Shown piece by piece: positions 53,041-63,200 of a stretch of 64,000 nt of DNA. Where the stretch lies: the NCBI GenBank assembly GCA_947501625.1, contig CANMWN010000002.1, forward strand, positions 679,101-743,100, given 5' to 3'. The stretch is from an uncultured Flavobacteriaceae bacterium (lineage in GTDB: Bacteria; Bacteroidota; Bacteroidia; Flavobacteriales; Flavobacteriaceae). The notes beneath the pieces were generated by a model, which worked only from the letters and a program-made list of their open reading frames with translations, was not told where the DNA came from and did not search any database. Every line of letters starts with the position of its first letter. The stretch's first letter is position 1. The position numbers and the translations under genes are program-made.

Positions 53041-53882
53041 TCTTCAATCACTTTTATCAATTCTGATTTAATTTCTTCATATTGTGACCAAATTAAGTCA
53101 TGACCAGCATCTTTCAATACTATTAACTCAAATTTATCAGAAGGGAATTGTTCTTGAATATACTCCGAATTTCCATAAGGTACTATCCAATCTTTATCAC
53201 CATGAACAACATGAATATTTGAAGGATTTTTATGCCAATTTTCTTGAAACTTTCTCAATTCTTCTTGATGCTGCAACTTTTCTTTAGAAGCTCCTTGTAA
53301 TATTTTTGGCATTAACCATCGTGTAGCTTTCCATTTATAAAAATTTAAAAACCAGAACATTGGTTCTACTTCCGAATAAACCGCAGGTGCTAACAGCACA
53401 ACTTTTTTATAATTTTTATTAGAACCTAATGCAATTGGCCCACCATAAGAATAACCTGCAACAATAGTATTAGAAACTGGCAAATCATCAGTTATAGAAT
53501 TCAACAATTCAATTTCATCTTTTAATGGCTGAATCGCTCCAATATTATCTATTCCATAACCTACCCTTTCATACCCTATTAAATTTACTTTGCTTGTTAA
53601 TACCGAATCTTTAAAATAAGTTTTGAAATCTAGCATTGAGCCTGGACTTCCGTGCACAAAAACCAAAACTGGTTTAGTAGTGTCTAACTCCCTAAATGTG
53701 GCAATTTTTCGGTAATTAAAACTCTTAAATTTATGATGTGTTAAGGTAATGTTTGGCAATTCCTCTTTAATCTCTTCATCTGAAAATGATTTAAAAACAA
53801 ACTGCAACAACACTAAAAAAATAATCAATAAACCTATGATAATATAGGAAGTGATTTTTAATAGTTTTTTTAAAAAACGCAT
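53037..53882 (-). CDS. Membrane-anchored alpha/beta hydrolase
   Basis: A 281-residue protein with an N-terminal membrane helix (about residues 10-30), then an alpha/beta hydrolase fold: VFVHGSPGSMLDFKTYF (oxyanion loop), nucleophile elbow AGYSYGGP, acid in VHGDKDWIVPYGN and histidine in DAGHDLIW. The catalytic triad is complete. It lies between menF and menI with overlaps or gaps of 4 bp or less, so a MenH-like step is conceivable, but MenH is normally cytoplasmic and the anchor speaks against it. Confidence 0.8.
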   Translation of the reverse strand: MRFLKKLLKITSYIIIGLLIIFLVLLQFVFKSFSDEEIKEELPNITLTHHKFKSFNYRKIATFRELDTTKPVLVFVHGSPGSMLDFKTYFKDSVLTSKVNLIGYERVGYGIDNIGAIQPLKDEIELLNSITDDLPVSNTIVAGYSYGGPIALGSNKNYKKVVLLAPAVYSEVEPMFWFLNFYKWKATRWLMPKILQGASKEKLQHQEELRKFQENWHKNPSNIHVVHGDKDWIVPYGNSEYIQEQFPSDKFELIVLKDAGHDLIWSQYEEIKSELIKVIEE

Positions 53883-53885
53883 TGG

Positions 53886-54308
53886 TTATTTCTTTTTAGG
53901 CAATGTAATTGTAGTTAATTTACAGAGTGAAATTAAACTCCCTTCTTCATCTTCAATTCTTATTTCCCAAAGATTGGTAGTTCTTCCTTTATGAATAGGT
54001 TTAGCAGTCGCAGTAACAATTCCATCAGTCTTACTTTTTAAATGATTCGCAGAAATTTCAATTCCTCTAACAAAGTAATCCTCTTGATTGATAAAAATAT
54101 GAGATGCTGCACTTCCAACACTTTCAGCTAATGCTACTGAAGCACCTCCATGCAATACTCCGTCTGGTTGATGAGTAGTAGAATTCACTGGCATCTGAGC
54201 CACTAAATAATCGTCTCCAACTTCTGTAAATTTTATATGCAACGTTTCCATCAACGTATCTTTTACTACTCGTTCATTTAATATTTTAAGCGTCTTAACT
54301 TTATCCAT
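53886..54308 (-). CDS. menI: Hotdog-fold thioesterase, probable DHNA-CoA hydrolase MenI
   Basis: A 140-residue hotdog protein from ATG 54308. DGVLHGGASVALAESVGSA (from residue 49) holds the catalytic glutamate E62, and HLKSKTDGIVTATAKPIHKG and CKLTTITL follow. The pattern closely matches E. coli YdiI (MenI), which hydrolyses dihydroxynaphthoyl-CoA. Linkage to menF supports this role. An in-frame ATG 33 bp upstream would add an atypical leader. It is probably the first gene of the menI-hydrolase-menF operon. Confidence 0.82.
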   Translation of the reverse strand: MDKVKTLKILNERVVKDTLMETLHIKFTEVGDDYLVAQMPVNSTTHQPDGVLHGGASVALAESVGSAASHIFINQEDYFVRGIEISANHLKSKTDGIVTATAKPIHKGRTTNLWEIRIEDEEGSLISLCKLTTITLPKKK

Positions 54309-54387
54309 AATCCATAAAATTCTGTAACGTAAAAGTAACAATTAATCACATTAAATAGTATTTTTGCACTATAATTATACATACCAT

Positions 54388-54891
54388 ATGATTTATAAAG
54401 TTAGGGCAATATTGGACGTTGAAAAAGATGTAATTAGAGATATCATTATTGATAGTTCTTCTAATTTGGAAGAGTTGCATCAAGAAATTGCTAAGGCATT
54501 TGGTTTTAATGGGCAAGAAATGGCTTCCTTTTACCTCACTGATGATGAATGGAATCAAGGTGAAGAAATTCCTTTGTTTGATATGTCCGATGCTGGAAAC
54601 GAAGTTTCTATGAAAACTACTATCTTAAACGAAACACTAACAAAGAAAGGTCACAAACTAATTTATGTCTATGATTTTATGGCTATGTGGACCTTTTTTA
54701 TTGAACTTTCTGAAACTGAAGTACAAATAACAGATACCTTTCCAAAAATCTCTTTTGCTTTTGGTGATGTGCCCGAAACTGCTCCTGAAAAAGAATTTAC
54801 TGCCGATTTTTCAATGGACGATTTTAATTTAAATGACGATCCTTTCAATGACGCTAGTAATTTTGAGAACATTGATGATTTTGACTTCTAG
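54388..54891 (+). CDS. pRiA4b ORF-3-like protein
   Basis: A 167-residue protein from ATG 54388. IYKVRAILDVEKDVIRDIII, LEELHQEIAKAFGFNGQEMA and the late FAFGDVPETAPE block fit the IS1096/pRiA4b ORF-3 family, whose function is unknown. The last 40 residues are highly acidic and Phe-rich (DFSMDDFNLNDDPFNDAS). No transposase is nearby, so this is a chromosomal member. Confidence 0.8.
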   Translation: MIYKVRAILDVEKDVIRDIIIDSSSNLEELHQEIAKAFGFNGQEMASFYLTDDEWNQGEEIPLFDMSDAGNEVSMKTTILNETLTKKGHKLIYVYDFMAMWTFFIELSETEVQITDTFPKISFAFGDVPETAPEKEFTADFSMDDFNLNDDPFNDASNFENIDDFDF

Positions 54892-54973
54892 TAAATAAAA
54901 TATTCCCAATAATTCTTGTAACAAAATTGTACCTTGGTCGTTTAATACTATAACAACCAAATTTACTTTTCTA

Positions 54974-55873
54974 TTGGAAACAATCTTAACACTCAAAAAT
55001 CTTGACAAGAAATATGGGGCTGTACATGCAGTAAATAACTTGTCATTCGAAATACAAAAAGGAAATGTTTACGGAATTCTAGGACCAAACGGAAGTGGAA
55101 AATCAACTACTCTTGGAATTATCTTAAATGTAGTAAATAAGACTTCTGGGGATTTTAGTTGGTTTGACGGTTCAATTTCTACACACGAAGCCTTGAAGAA
55201 GGTTGGTGCAATTATTGAACGCCCAAACTTTTATCCATACATGACTGCAACCCAAAATTTAAAACTGGTTTGTAAAATCAAAGGTGTTCCTTATGATAAT
55301 ATTGACGACAAACTAAAAACTGTTAATCTTTACGAACGTAGAGATAGTAAGTTCAAAACCTATTCTTTGGGTATGAAGCAGCGTTTAGCCATTGCTTCGG
55401 CATTGTTAAATGATCCTGAAATTTTAATTTTAGATGAGCCAACCAATGGTTTAGACCCTCAAGGAATACATGAGATAAGACAGATAATTAAAAAGATTGC
55501 AGCTAATGGAACTACAATTTTATTGGCGTCTCATTTACTAGACGAAGTAGAAAAAGTTTGTTCACATGTCGTAGTTATTAGAAATGGTATTAAATTATAC
55601 GAAGGTAGAACAGACGAAATGACTGCTTCAAATGGTTTCTTTGATTTAAAATCTGATACCGACCAAGATAAATTAAAACAACTGTTACAAAGTTACGATG
55701 GAATCTCTAGCGTAAAAGAAGAAGAAGGGATTTTGATTGCAGTGTTGAGTAAAGATATTTCGGCTTCCGAAATTAATGAATACTTGTTTAAAAACGGAAT
55801 TTCACTTTCTCATTTGGTAAAAAGAAAACCAAGTCTTGAACAACAATTTTTAACACTAACTAACAACAAATAA
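54974..55873 (+). CDS. ABC transporter ATP-binding protein
   Basis: A 299-residue ATPase of the ABC-2 exporter type: Walker A GPNGSGKST, signature YSLGMKQRLA, Walker B LILDEPTNGLDP, switch His in LASHLLDE. The start is TTG at 54974; no ATG is available before the first conserved strand and METILTLKNLDKKYG is the usual N-terminus. The C-terminal 80 residues are a regulatory extension. It pairs with the permease gene 2 bp downstream. Confidence 0.94.
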   Translation: METILTLKNLDKKYGAVHAVNNLSFEIQKGNVYGILGPNGSGKSTTLGIILNVVNKTSGDFSWFDGSISTHEALKKVGAIIERPNFYPYMTATQNLKLVCKIKGVPYDNIDDKLKTVNLYERRDSKFKTYSLGMKQRLAIASALLNDPEILILDEPTNGLDPQGIHEIRQIIKKIAANGTTILLASHLLDEVEKVCSHVVVIRNGIKLYEGRTDEMTASNGFFDLKSDTDQDKLKQLLQSYDGISSVKEEEGILIAVLSKDISASEINEYLFKNGISLSHLVKRKPSLEQQFLTLTNNK

Positions 55874-55875
55874 TC

Positions 55876-56721
55876 ATGTTTCGATTACTCAATATAGAAT
55901 TTCATAAACTTAAACATAGTAGAGCAAGTAAGGTTTTAATCATTACCTATTTTGCATTGCTTACATCTACGGCTTTAATTGCATCTATTAAATTTAATTT
56001 TGCCAATATAAATTTCCATTTAGCAGAATTGGGAATATTCAATTTTCCATACATTTGGCATTTAAACACTTGGTTATCAGCAGTTATTAAGTTTTTCCTA
56101 CTCCTAGTAATTGTCTCAATGATGGCAAACGAGTATAGTAACAAAACACTAAAACAAAATTTAATTGACGGACTGAGCAAGAAAGAGTTCATTCTTTCTA
56201 AGTTTTATACTGTTGTGGTATTCGCAGGGATTTCAACACTATTTGTATTTTTAGTTTCTTTGATTTTAGGGCTTTTGTATTCCGATTTTACGGAACCTGC
56301 AATTATATTTTCTGATCTAGAATACCTCTTTGCATTCTTCATAAAATTAGTTGGTTTTTTCTCTTTCGGTTTGTTTATGGGAATACTAATTAAACGTTCT
56401 GCATTTGCAGTAGGAGCCATTTTTGTATGGTGGATTATTGAAAATATTACAAAAGGAATATTGTATTGGAAATTGGATGAAAATCCAATGGAATCTCCAA
56501 TGACTACTAGCATTTTACAATTTTTCCCATTAGAGGCGATGTCTAACTTGATTAAAGAGCCTTTTACACGTTTCTCGGCTGTAAAATCATTAGCAAGCCA
56601 AGTAGGAGAAGATTTAAGTAAAGATTATTCGGTGCATTTAACCGATATTGCGATAGTTTCTTTTTGGACAGCACTATTCATTTATCTTTCCTACAGACTC
56701 TTAAAAAGAAGAGATTTATAG
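55876..56721 (+). CDS. ABC-2 type transporter permease
   Basis: A 281-residue membrane protein with about six helices and the ABC-2 pattern (MANEYSNKTLKQNLIDGLSK coupling helix). Together with the upstream ATPase it makes a half-exporter; the substrate cannot be deduced. Confidence 0.88.
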   Translation: MFRLLNIEFHKLKHSRASKVLIITYFALLTSTALIASIKFNFANINFHLAELGIFNFPYIWHLNTWLSAVIKFFLLLVIVSMMANEYSNKTLKQNLIDGLSKKEFILSKFYTVVVFAGISTLFVFLVSLILGLLYSDFTEPAIIFSDLEYLFAFFIKLVGFFSFGLFMGILIKRSAFAVGAIFVWWIIENITKGILYWKLDENPMESPMTTSILQFFPLEAMSNLIKEPFTRFSAVKSLASQVGEDLSKDYSVHLTDIAIVSFWTALFIYLSYRLLKRRDL

Positions 56722-56744
56722 TACTTTTAACAACATTAATACTT

Positions 56745-56777
56745 AAGCCCATTGAACCACAATTCAATGGGCTTTTT
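56745..56777 (+). terminator. Intrinsic terminator of the ABC operon
   Basis: Perfect 12-bp stem AAGCCCATTGAA (56745-56756) / TTCAATGGGCTT (56763-56774), T tail to 56777. The same stem recurs after the next gene at 59965-59997. Confidence 0.85.
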
Positions 56778-56866
56778 ATATTTATAAAATGTTAAAGTCA
56801 CTTAATTATACTTTGTACTATTATTTTTTCAATATTTTATATGTCTAATCTTAAAATATTTTAATT

Positions 56867-59800
56867 ATGAAAAAGTTTTTATTTTTACTCGCATTTTTAG
56901 TATCTAATAGTTTAATTTTCGCACAAGATTTAGAAAACTCAAAATGGTATTTTGGAAATCAAGCAGCTCTTGATTTTAATGTTTCTTCTGGCTTACCTCC
57001 TAATCCTTTAACTGGCAGTGTTATGAATACAGATGAAGGATGCGCCTCTGTAAGCGATTCAAATGGAAGTTTATTATTCTACACCAATGGAGATCAAGTT
57101 TGGGATGACAGCCACAACCAAATGACTAATGGCTCTGGATTGGGTGGTGATCATTCAAGCACACAATCAGCAGTTATCGTTCCACATCCAGCAGATTGCA
57201 ACATATATTATATATTTACATCAAATGGTTCAACAGGAAATTCTGGATCAGGATTTTATTATTCTACCGTAAATATTGCTTCAGGTGAAGTTACATCTAA
57301 GAAAAATTCTTTGTTTTATACAGGAAAAGGAGTAACATATAATTTAGATACTTCTACATCTGAAAAATTAACTTCTTATTATGATTCATCTAATAATGAA
57401 ATTTGGGTTGTTTTATTCCATAGCAATAAAGTTCTTTCGTATAGAGTTGATTCAAATGGTGTTAATGACACTGCAATACATAAAACCAATGCAGTTGGTG
57501 TAGTTTTCGATGATATCGGCTCAATGAAAGTTTCTCCAAATGGTAGTAGATTAGTAATATCTAATGGATCAAGCGCAACAGTAATTTATGATTTCAATTT
57601 AGGTGTTGTAAGTAATGGAACTGAAGTTCAAGGCTTGCCTTATGCCTATGGAGTTGAATTTTCGCCAAATAGTAATTTTATTTATTCAAGTAACTCCTCA
57701 GGTATTAGTCAATTAGATATAAGCAGTAATTTAAATGGAACTTCAAATCTAATTTCTAGCGGAAATTTTGGTTTATTACAATTAGGTATAGATGATAAAA
57801 TTTATGCTGCTAGAGATGGAAGTAATTACCTTGGAGTCATAAACGACCCAAATATGAGTGGTTCTGGCTCAAACTTTGTATTAAATGGAATTTCTTTAGG
57901 AAGTAATACTTCTAAAAAAGGACTACCTCAAAAAGTGGCGAAAGTTCAAGCATCATGCATTACTGATTTCATTACTACTTGGCAAGTTGATTCCACTGAC
58001 ACCTCAATCACAATTCCAACACACCCAAGTGAAACTTATAATTATGATGTAGATTGGGGAGATGGATCTTCTAGCACAGGAGTAACTGGTGATGCAACTC
58101 ATAGTTATGCAACTGCAGGCACCTATACTGTAAAAATTAGTGGAGATTTTCCTCGAATTTATTTTAATCAAGGGTCAGCGACTCAAAGTTCGACTAATAA
58201 TTCTAACAAAATTATTAGTGTAGAACAATGGGGAACTCAAAATTGGACATCAATGGAGAGTGCATTTAAAGGTTGTGTTAATTTAACAATCCCAGCTATT
58301 GACATTCCAAATTTATCATCAGTTACTGATATGAGTTATATGTTTTATAACGCAAATTCATTAAATCAAAACATTAATAATTGGGATGTGAGTAATGTAA
58401 CTGATATGAGTTACATGTTTGGAGTTGCAACTAGTTTTAATCAACCTTTAAACAATTGGGATGTAAGTAATGTTACAAATATGAAAAAAATGTTTATAGG
58501 AGCAATTAATTTTAATCAACCTATTGGAAGTTGGTTTGTTGATAATGTTACAGATATGAGCTATATGTTTACCAATGCAACTAATTTTAATCAACCTATT
58601 GGTGGTTGGAATGTTGGTAATGTTACAGATATGGGGGAAATGTTTTATAATGCACCTAATTTTAACCAACCAATTAACAATTGGGATGTGAGTAATGTTA
58701 CAAATATGAGATATATGCTTTCAAGTGCTGATAGTTTTAATCAACCTATTGGAAGTTGGGATGTTAGTAATGTAACAGACATGAGTCATATGTTTTCATA
58801 CACTCAAAATTTTAATCAACCTATTGGAAGTTGGAAAGAAAAAACAAGCAATGTTACAAATATGAGTTATATGTTTCAAAATGCTGATAGTTTTAACCAA
58901 TCTATTGAAGATTGGAATGTGAGTAATGTTACAAATATGAGTTATATGTTTTTAAATAATTCAATTTTTAATCAACCATTGAATAATTGGAATGTGGAGA
59001 ATGTTACCAATATGGAAGCAATGTTTCAAAATCAAACAAGTTTTAATCAACCTTTAAATAATTGGGATGTGAGTAAAGTCACTAGTATGAAGCATATGTT
59101 TTATAATTCAAGTTTTAACCAGCCTATTGGAAATTGGTTTGTTGATAATGTTACAAATATGGGTAGAATGTTTTATAATTCTAATTTTAATCAACCTATA
59201 GGAAATTGGAATGTTAGTAGTGTAACAAAAATGGAAGGTATGTTTGAAAAAGCTAACAATTTTGACCAACCTTTAGACACTTGGAATGTCAGCAGTGTTA
59301 CTATTATGAGTCACATGTTTTCTGATGCAAATAGTTTTAACCAACCTATTGGAAATTGGACTGTTGATAATGTTACAGATATGAGTTATATGTTTAATGG
59401 CGCTTATACTAATTTTAATCAACCTCTAGGGAATTGGAATGTCAGCAGTGTAACTAACTTTGATAATATGTTTAGATTTATTCCTAACCTATCTACTGCA
59501 AATTATGATAACCTACTAATCGGATGGAGTCAAAGAGATTTACACCCAAATGTTTCTTTTTATGTAGGTGGATCTTATTATTGTAATGGCGCAATTGCTA
59601 GAGCAGATATTAGCACAAACTATGGATGGACTTTTTATGATCAAGGAATTGATTTTAACTGTAGAATAACTAATAATAAAATAGTACCTGTAGAAGACAA
59701 CGTCATTATCTATCCAAACCCTACTTCTCATTCAGTAGAAGTAAGTTTTAAAAATGATATTAATTTCAATAATACCACTATTGAACTGTCAAATAGTTTT

Positions 59801-59944
59801 GGTTTAGTATTATCTAAAAGAAAATATACGAATATTAAAGAAAATATTTCCTTTGATTTATCAAAACAACCAAAAGGAATTTACTTCTTAAAATTCACAA
59901 ATAATGAAGGTGAGATAACCACTAAAAAAATTATCAAAAATTAA
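56867..59944 (+). CDS. BspA-type leucine-rich-repeat surface protein with PKD and T9SS type A domains
   Basis: A 1025-residue surface protein. Signal peptide 1-19; an N-terminal propeller-like domain (about 20-360, WYFGNQAALDFN, TDEGCASVSDSNGSLLFYTN) shared with the next gene; a PKD-like domain (about 375-430, YNYDVDWGDGSSS); then 15 to 16 repeats of about 25 residues with the BspA/DUF285 pattern MFxxAxxFNQPIGxWDVSxVTxM (about residues 486-865); and a C-terminal T9SS type A sorting domain starting IYPNPTSHSVEVSF. BspA repeats bind host or matrix proteins in other bacteria. Repeat 7 has an extra KEKT insertion and repeats 11-12 are one residue short. Export and anchoring should use the type IX system. 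Confidence 0.93.
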   Translation: MKKFLFLLAFLVSNSLIFAQDLENSKWYFGNQAALDFNVSSGLPPNPLTGSVMNTDEGCASVSDSNGSLLFYTNGDQVWDDSHNQMTNGSGLGGDHSSTQSAVIVPHPADCNIYYIFTSNGSTGNSGSGFYYSTVNIASGEVTSKKNSLFYTGKGVTYNLDTSTSEKLTSYYDSSNNEIWVVLFHSNKVLSYRVDSNGVNDTAIHKTNAVGVVFDDIGSMKVSPNGSRLVISNGSSATVIYDFNLGVVSNGTEVQGLPYAYGVEFSPNSNFIYSSNSSGISQLDISSNLNGTSNLISSGNFGLLQLGIDDKIYAARDGSNYLGVINDPNMSGSGSNFVLNGISLGSNTSKKGLPQKVAKVQASCITDFITTWQVDSTDTSITIPTHPSETYNYDVDWGDGSSSTGVTGDATHSYATAGTYTVKISGDFPRIYFNQGSATQSSTNNSNKIISVEQWGTQNWTSMESAFKGCVNLTIPAIDIPNLSSVTDMSYMFYNANSLNQNINNWDVSNVTDMSYMFGVATSFNQPLNNWDVSNVTNMKKMFIGAINFNQPIGSWFVDNVTDMSYMFTNATNFNQPIGGWNVGNVTDMGEMFYNAPNFNQPINNWDVSNVTNMRYMLSSADSFNQPIGSWDVSNVTDMSHMFSYTQNFNQPIGSWKEKTSNVTNMSYMFQNADSFNQSIEDWNVSNVTNMSYMFLNNSIFNQPLNNWNVENVTNMEAMFQNQTSFNQPLNNWDVSKVTSMKHMFYNSSFNQPIGNWFVDNVTNMGRMFYNSNFNQPIGNWNVSSVTKMEGMFEKANNFDQPLDTWNVSSVTIMSHMFSDANSFNQPIGNWTVDNVTDMSYMFNGAYTNFNQPLGNWNVSSVTNFDNMFRFIPNLSTANYDNLLIGWSQRDLHPNVSFYVGGSYYCNGAIARADISTNYGWTFYDQGIDFNCRITNNKIVPVEDNVIIYPNPTSHSVEVSFKNDINFNNTTIELSNSFGLVLSKRKYTNIKENISFDLSKQPKGIYFLKFTNNEGEITTKKIIKN
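58324..59460 (+). repeat. Tandem 75-bp coding repeats (BspA)
   Basis: About 15 imperfect copies of a 75-bp unit, each holding strings such as TTTAATCAACCTATTGG and AATGTTACA-ATATGAG. Several neighbouring copies share runs of 15-20 identical bases, so recombination could change copy number. Confidence 0.85.
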
Positions 59945-59964
59945 TACATTAAAAAATAATACAA

Positions 59965-59997
59965 AAGCCCATTGAACCGTATTCAATGGGCTTTTTT
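59965..59997 (+). terminator. Intrinsic terminator after the BspA-type gene
   Basis: Stem AAGCCCATTGAA (59965-59976) / TTCAATGGGCTT (59982-59993) and T tail; the stem arms are identical in sequence to those at 56745-56774. Confidence 0.85.
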
Positions 59998-60174
59998 CAT
60001 TAAAATAATTAGGGTTTTTTGTTTTAATACTGTTATAGGCATAATTACGGTGAATTATATATTATTATTTTAATTACTACAACTGTTTATACTCATTATA
60101 AACCAACTCCAAAAAAGTAGTATTTTACAAGTGTTAAAATTCATCAATATTAATTTAACAACTACTAATATTCG

Positions 60175-60182
60175 TATATTTG
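60175..60182 (+). promoter_or_regulatory. -7 promoter box of the giant adhesin gene
   Basis: TATATTTG, exact TAnnTTTG match; predicted start near 60187, leader about 20 nt. Confidence 0.55.
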
Positions 60183-60206
60183 ACAATTACACTTTGATTT
60201 TTTGAC

Positions 60207-63200
60207 ATGAAAAAACTATTCTACTTATTTATATTATTTTCTACTACGCTAACATTTTCTCAACAAGAAGCAAATATTTGGTATTTTGGAAGAAATGCAG
60301 GTATTGATTTCAATCAATCGCCACCAGTAGCACTAATTGGAACAGATAGGGGTTCTTTAAACACCCTTGAAGGCTGTTCTTCTTTTTCTGATTCTAATGG
60401 AACAATACTCTTCTATTCCGATGGTATTACTGTATATAATAGCGACCATCAAGTAATGAATTATTCTAATGGGACTCCAGCAAACAATTTGAAAGGAAAT
60501 CCTTCAAGTACACAATCAGGTATGATTATTCCAAAACCTGGCTCAACCTCTATTTATTATTTATTTACAGTAGGTGACAATCAAAACCCTGCTTTTGACT
60601 TATATACTATTGACATGTCCAGAAATGGAGGATTAGGAGAATTGATTGATGAAGATGGTGATGGAAATTTTTCTGAAAATTTAGCACAGCCAACTGGGTT
60701 TATTTCTAGTTGGACTGAAAAAGTTGCTGCTGTAAAAGGAAGAGATTGTAACACCTTTTGGGTAGTGTCAGAAGCAGCAAACCGTTTTTTTGCATATAAA
60801 ATTGATGCAACAGGAGTTAACTTAAACCCAGAAGTTTCAATAGTAAATAACTTTGTTGTTAATACAAGAGGTTATTTAAAATTATCTCCTGACGGGACAA
60901 AACTTGCAGTTGCGCATCAAAATGATGTACAACAGTGTATTGTGTATAGTTTTGATAATGAATTTGGTACTGTTAGAAATGATGGTGTATCGATATTTAA
61001 TGCCCCTCAAGACGGTCAAGCTTATGGTGTAGAATTCTCAAGATCTTCAGAGAAGTTATATGTTTCAAGTGTTTCAGGATTTAGACAAGATTTAAGTCAA
61101 CCTCAAACTACTTATAAGTTATTTCAATTTGATTTAACAGCCTCTGATATTGAAGGTTCAAAAGAAAGAATCCATGAACAGCCAGGTTATAGGGGTGCTC
61201 TACAATTAGGTCCAGATGGTAAAATTTATGCAACAATACCTCAAGCTTATGATGATATCAATGGTGATGCTGAATTTTTAGATGCCATCGAAAACCCAAA
61301 TGCTGATGCAGCAGATATAGTCTTTACTTTAGACGCTATTGATTTAAATGGACAAAGGGCAACTCAAGGTTTACCTCCGTTTATCTCTTCACTTTTATTA
61401 CCGTTAGATATTACAGAGTCTGGTAATACTACATCTTTAAATAATCAAACACATAATTTTTGTTTTGGTGAAGATATTACATTCACTCCTGAACCTATTG
61501 TAGGTAACCCAAATTATGTTTGGACATTTGATAATGGAACAACTACCACCGAATTATCCAATGGAAGCTCTCCAAATTTATCTTTAACTAATATGGATAG
61601 TTCTAACAGTGGAACTTATAACCTAACAGCTACAGTTGTTGATCCTTGTGGAAATCCTACAGTTTTAGAAGGAGAATTTGAAATTATAGTTCATGAACAA
61701 CCAACCGCAAATCCAACACCAAGTCCAATTCAATATTGTGATGATGATAATGATACTACCAATACAATGACTTTCAATTTAAGAGATCGAGATGCAGAGA
61801 TATTGAGTGGCCAAAGCACGTCCGAATTTGAAGTATTATATTTTAGAGATGCTGCTTATACAGATCAAATTACAGGTGCTGATATTACGTCTTTCAATAG
61901 TTCAGGACAAACAATCTATGCTAGAGTTAGTACTCGAAGTTATAGAAATTGTGTTGCTGATACAGAATTTGATTTAGAAATTTACGAACGAGCAAATCCT
62001 GCTTTACCTGCTGATATCCCTTTATTGGGCGAGTGTGATAATACAAGTATAGGAACAGATACCGATGATATTATAATATTTAACTTAACCGATAGAGCAA
62101 CGGATATTTTAAATGGACAATCTGCGTCAGATTTTACGTTGACTTATTATACGGATGCAGGTTATACCAATCAAATTCCTGAAAACACCGTTCCAAATGT
62201 AGGAAATGACATAACAAGTTATCAAAACGATCCAAGTTTAAACGATGTAAATGGAAGGCAAACTATTTATGTGCGTATGACTAATAATGCAACTGCAGCA
62301 TTTACAGCACCATTTGCACCGTGTTATACCGATACTTCATTTGAAATTGAAGTCTACGAATTACCTACACTGCTTACAACCTCTGTAACCTTAATACAAT
62401 GTAATGATGATTTAACACTTATAGAAGATTTTAACTTGCGTTTAAAAGAAGATGAAATTTCTGCTAACTATGCTTCCGAAACATTTACATACTATGAAAC
62501 TTTTGCCGAAGCAGATGCTGGTGGTACTGCCGGTTTAATAGTTAATCCTCTAGCTTATCCAAATCAAGTTGCAGGATTTGATACCGTTTGGGTGCGAGTT
62601 GAAACTACTGATGGATGTCATAGAGTTGCCGAAGTAAACTTAGATGTTAACCCTTCAAGTGCTGTGATGAATGGTTTTGTAACGAGAGAATTTTGGGAGT
62701 GTGATAGTACACCAAACGACACAGATGGAGTAGCTACTTTTGATTTTAGTAGTGTAACTACTGAAATACAAACCTTATTTGCACCTTTAAATGTAGATGT
62801 ATTGTATTATGAAACAGAAGCACAAGCCAATCAAGGTTTAGCAGCAGATCAATTAGATGCAACCAATTATGATAATATCTCTCAAGACCAATTAATTTGG
62901 GTGCAAATTGTAAGTGATTTTGGTAGTGACTGTTTAGCAAAAGGACAATTTGTACAACTTCACGTCAACCCCATTCCAGAGATCGACAACAGTTTGACTT
63001 TAGCGCCTTTATGTGATGATGCTACCGATGCAGCGATGGATGATACTAATGGAACAGGTGTAGAGTTTGATTTAGAGAGTTTAACAGATGATATAGAGGC
63101 ATTACAGCCAGATATTGCTACGGTAGCTTATAATATAAGTTACCACCTTACAGCAGCTGATGCAGTTTCAGGAGCAGGTCCACAGTCGAGTCCATTTAGA

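Noticed and set aside
54388..54891. Possible mobile element because pRiA4b ORF-3 proteins occur in IS1096-type elements
   Set aside because: No transposase, inverted repeats or target duplication are visible around it.
58324..59460. Possible CRISPR-like array because of regular repeats
   Set aside because: The repeats are 75 bp, imperfect and in frame within one long surface-protein gene; there are no spacers or cas genes.
59540..59731. Various short minus-strand frames inside the surface-protein and other genes
   Set aside because: They are mirror frames of well-supported genes with no start context, domain or conserved composition of their own.
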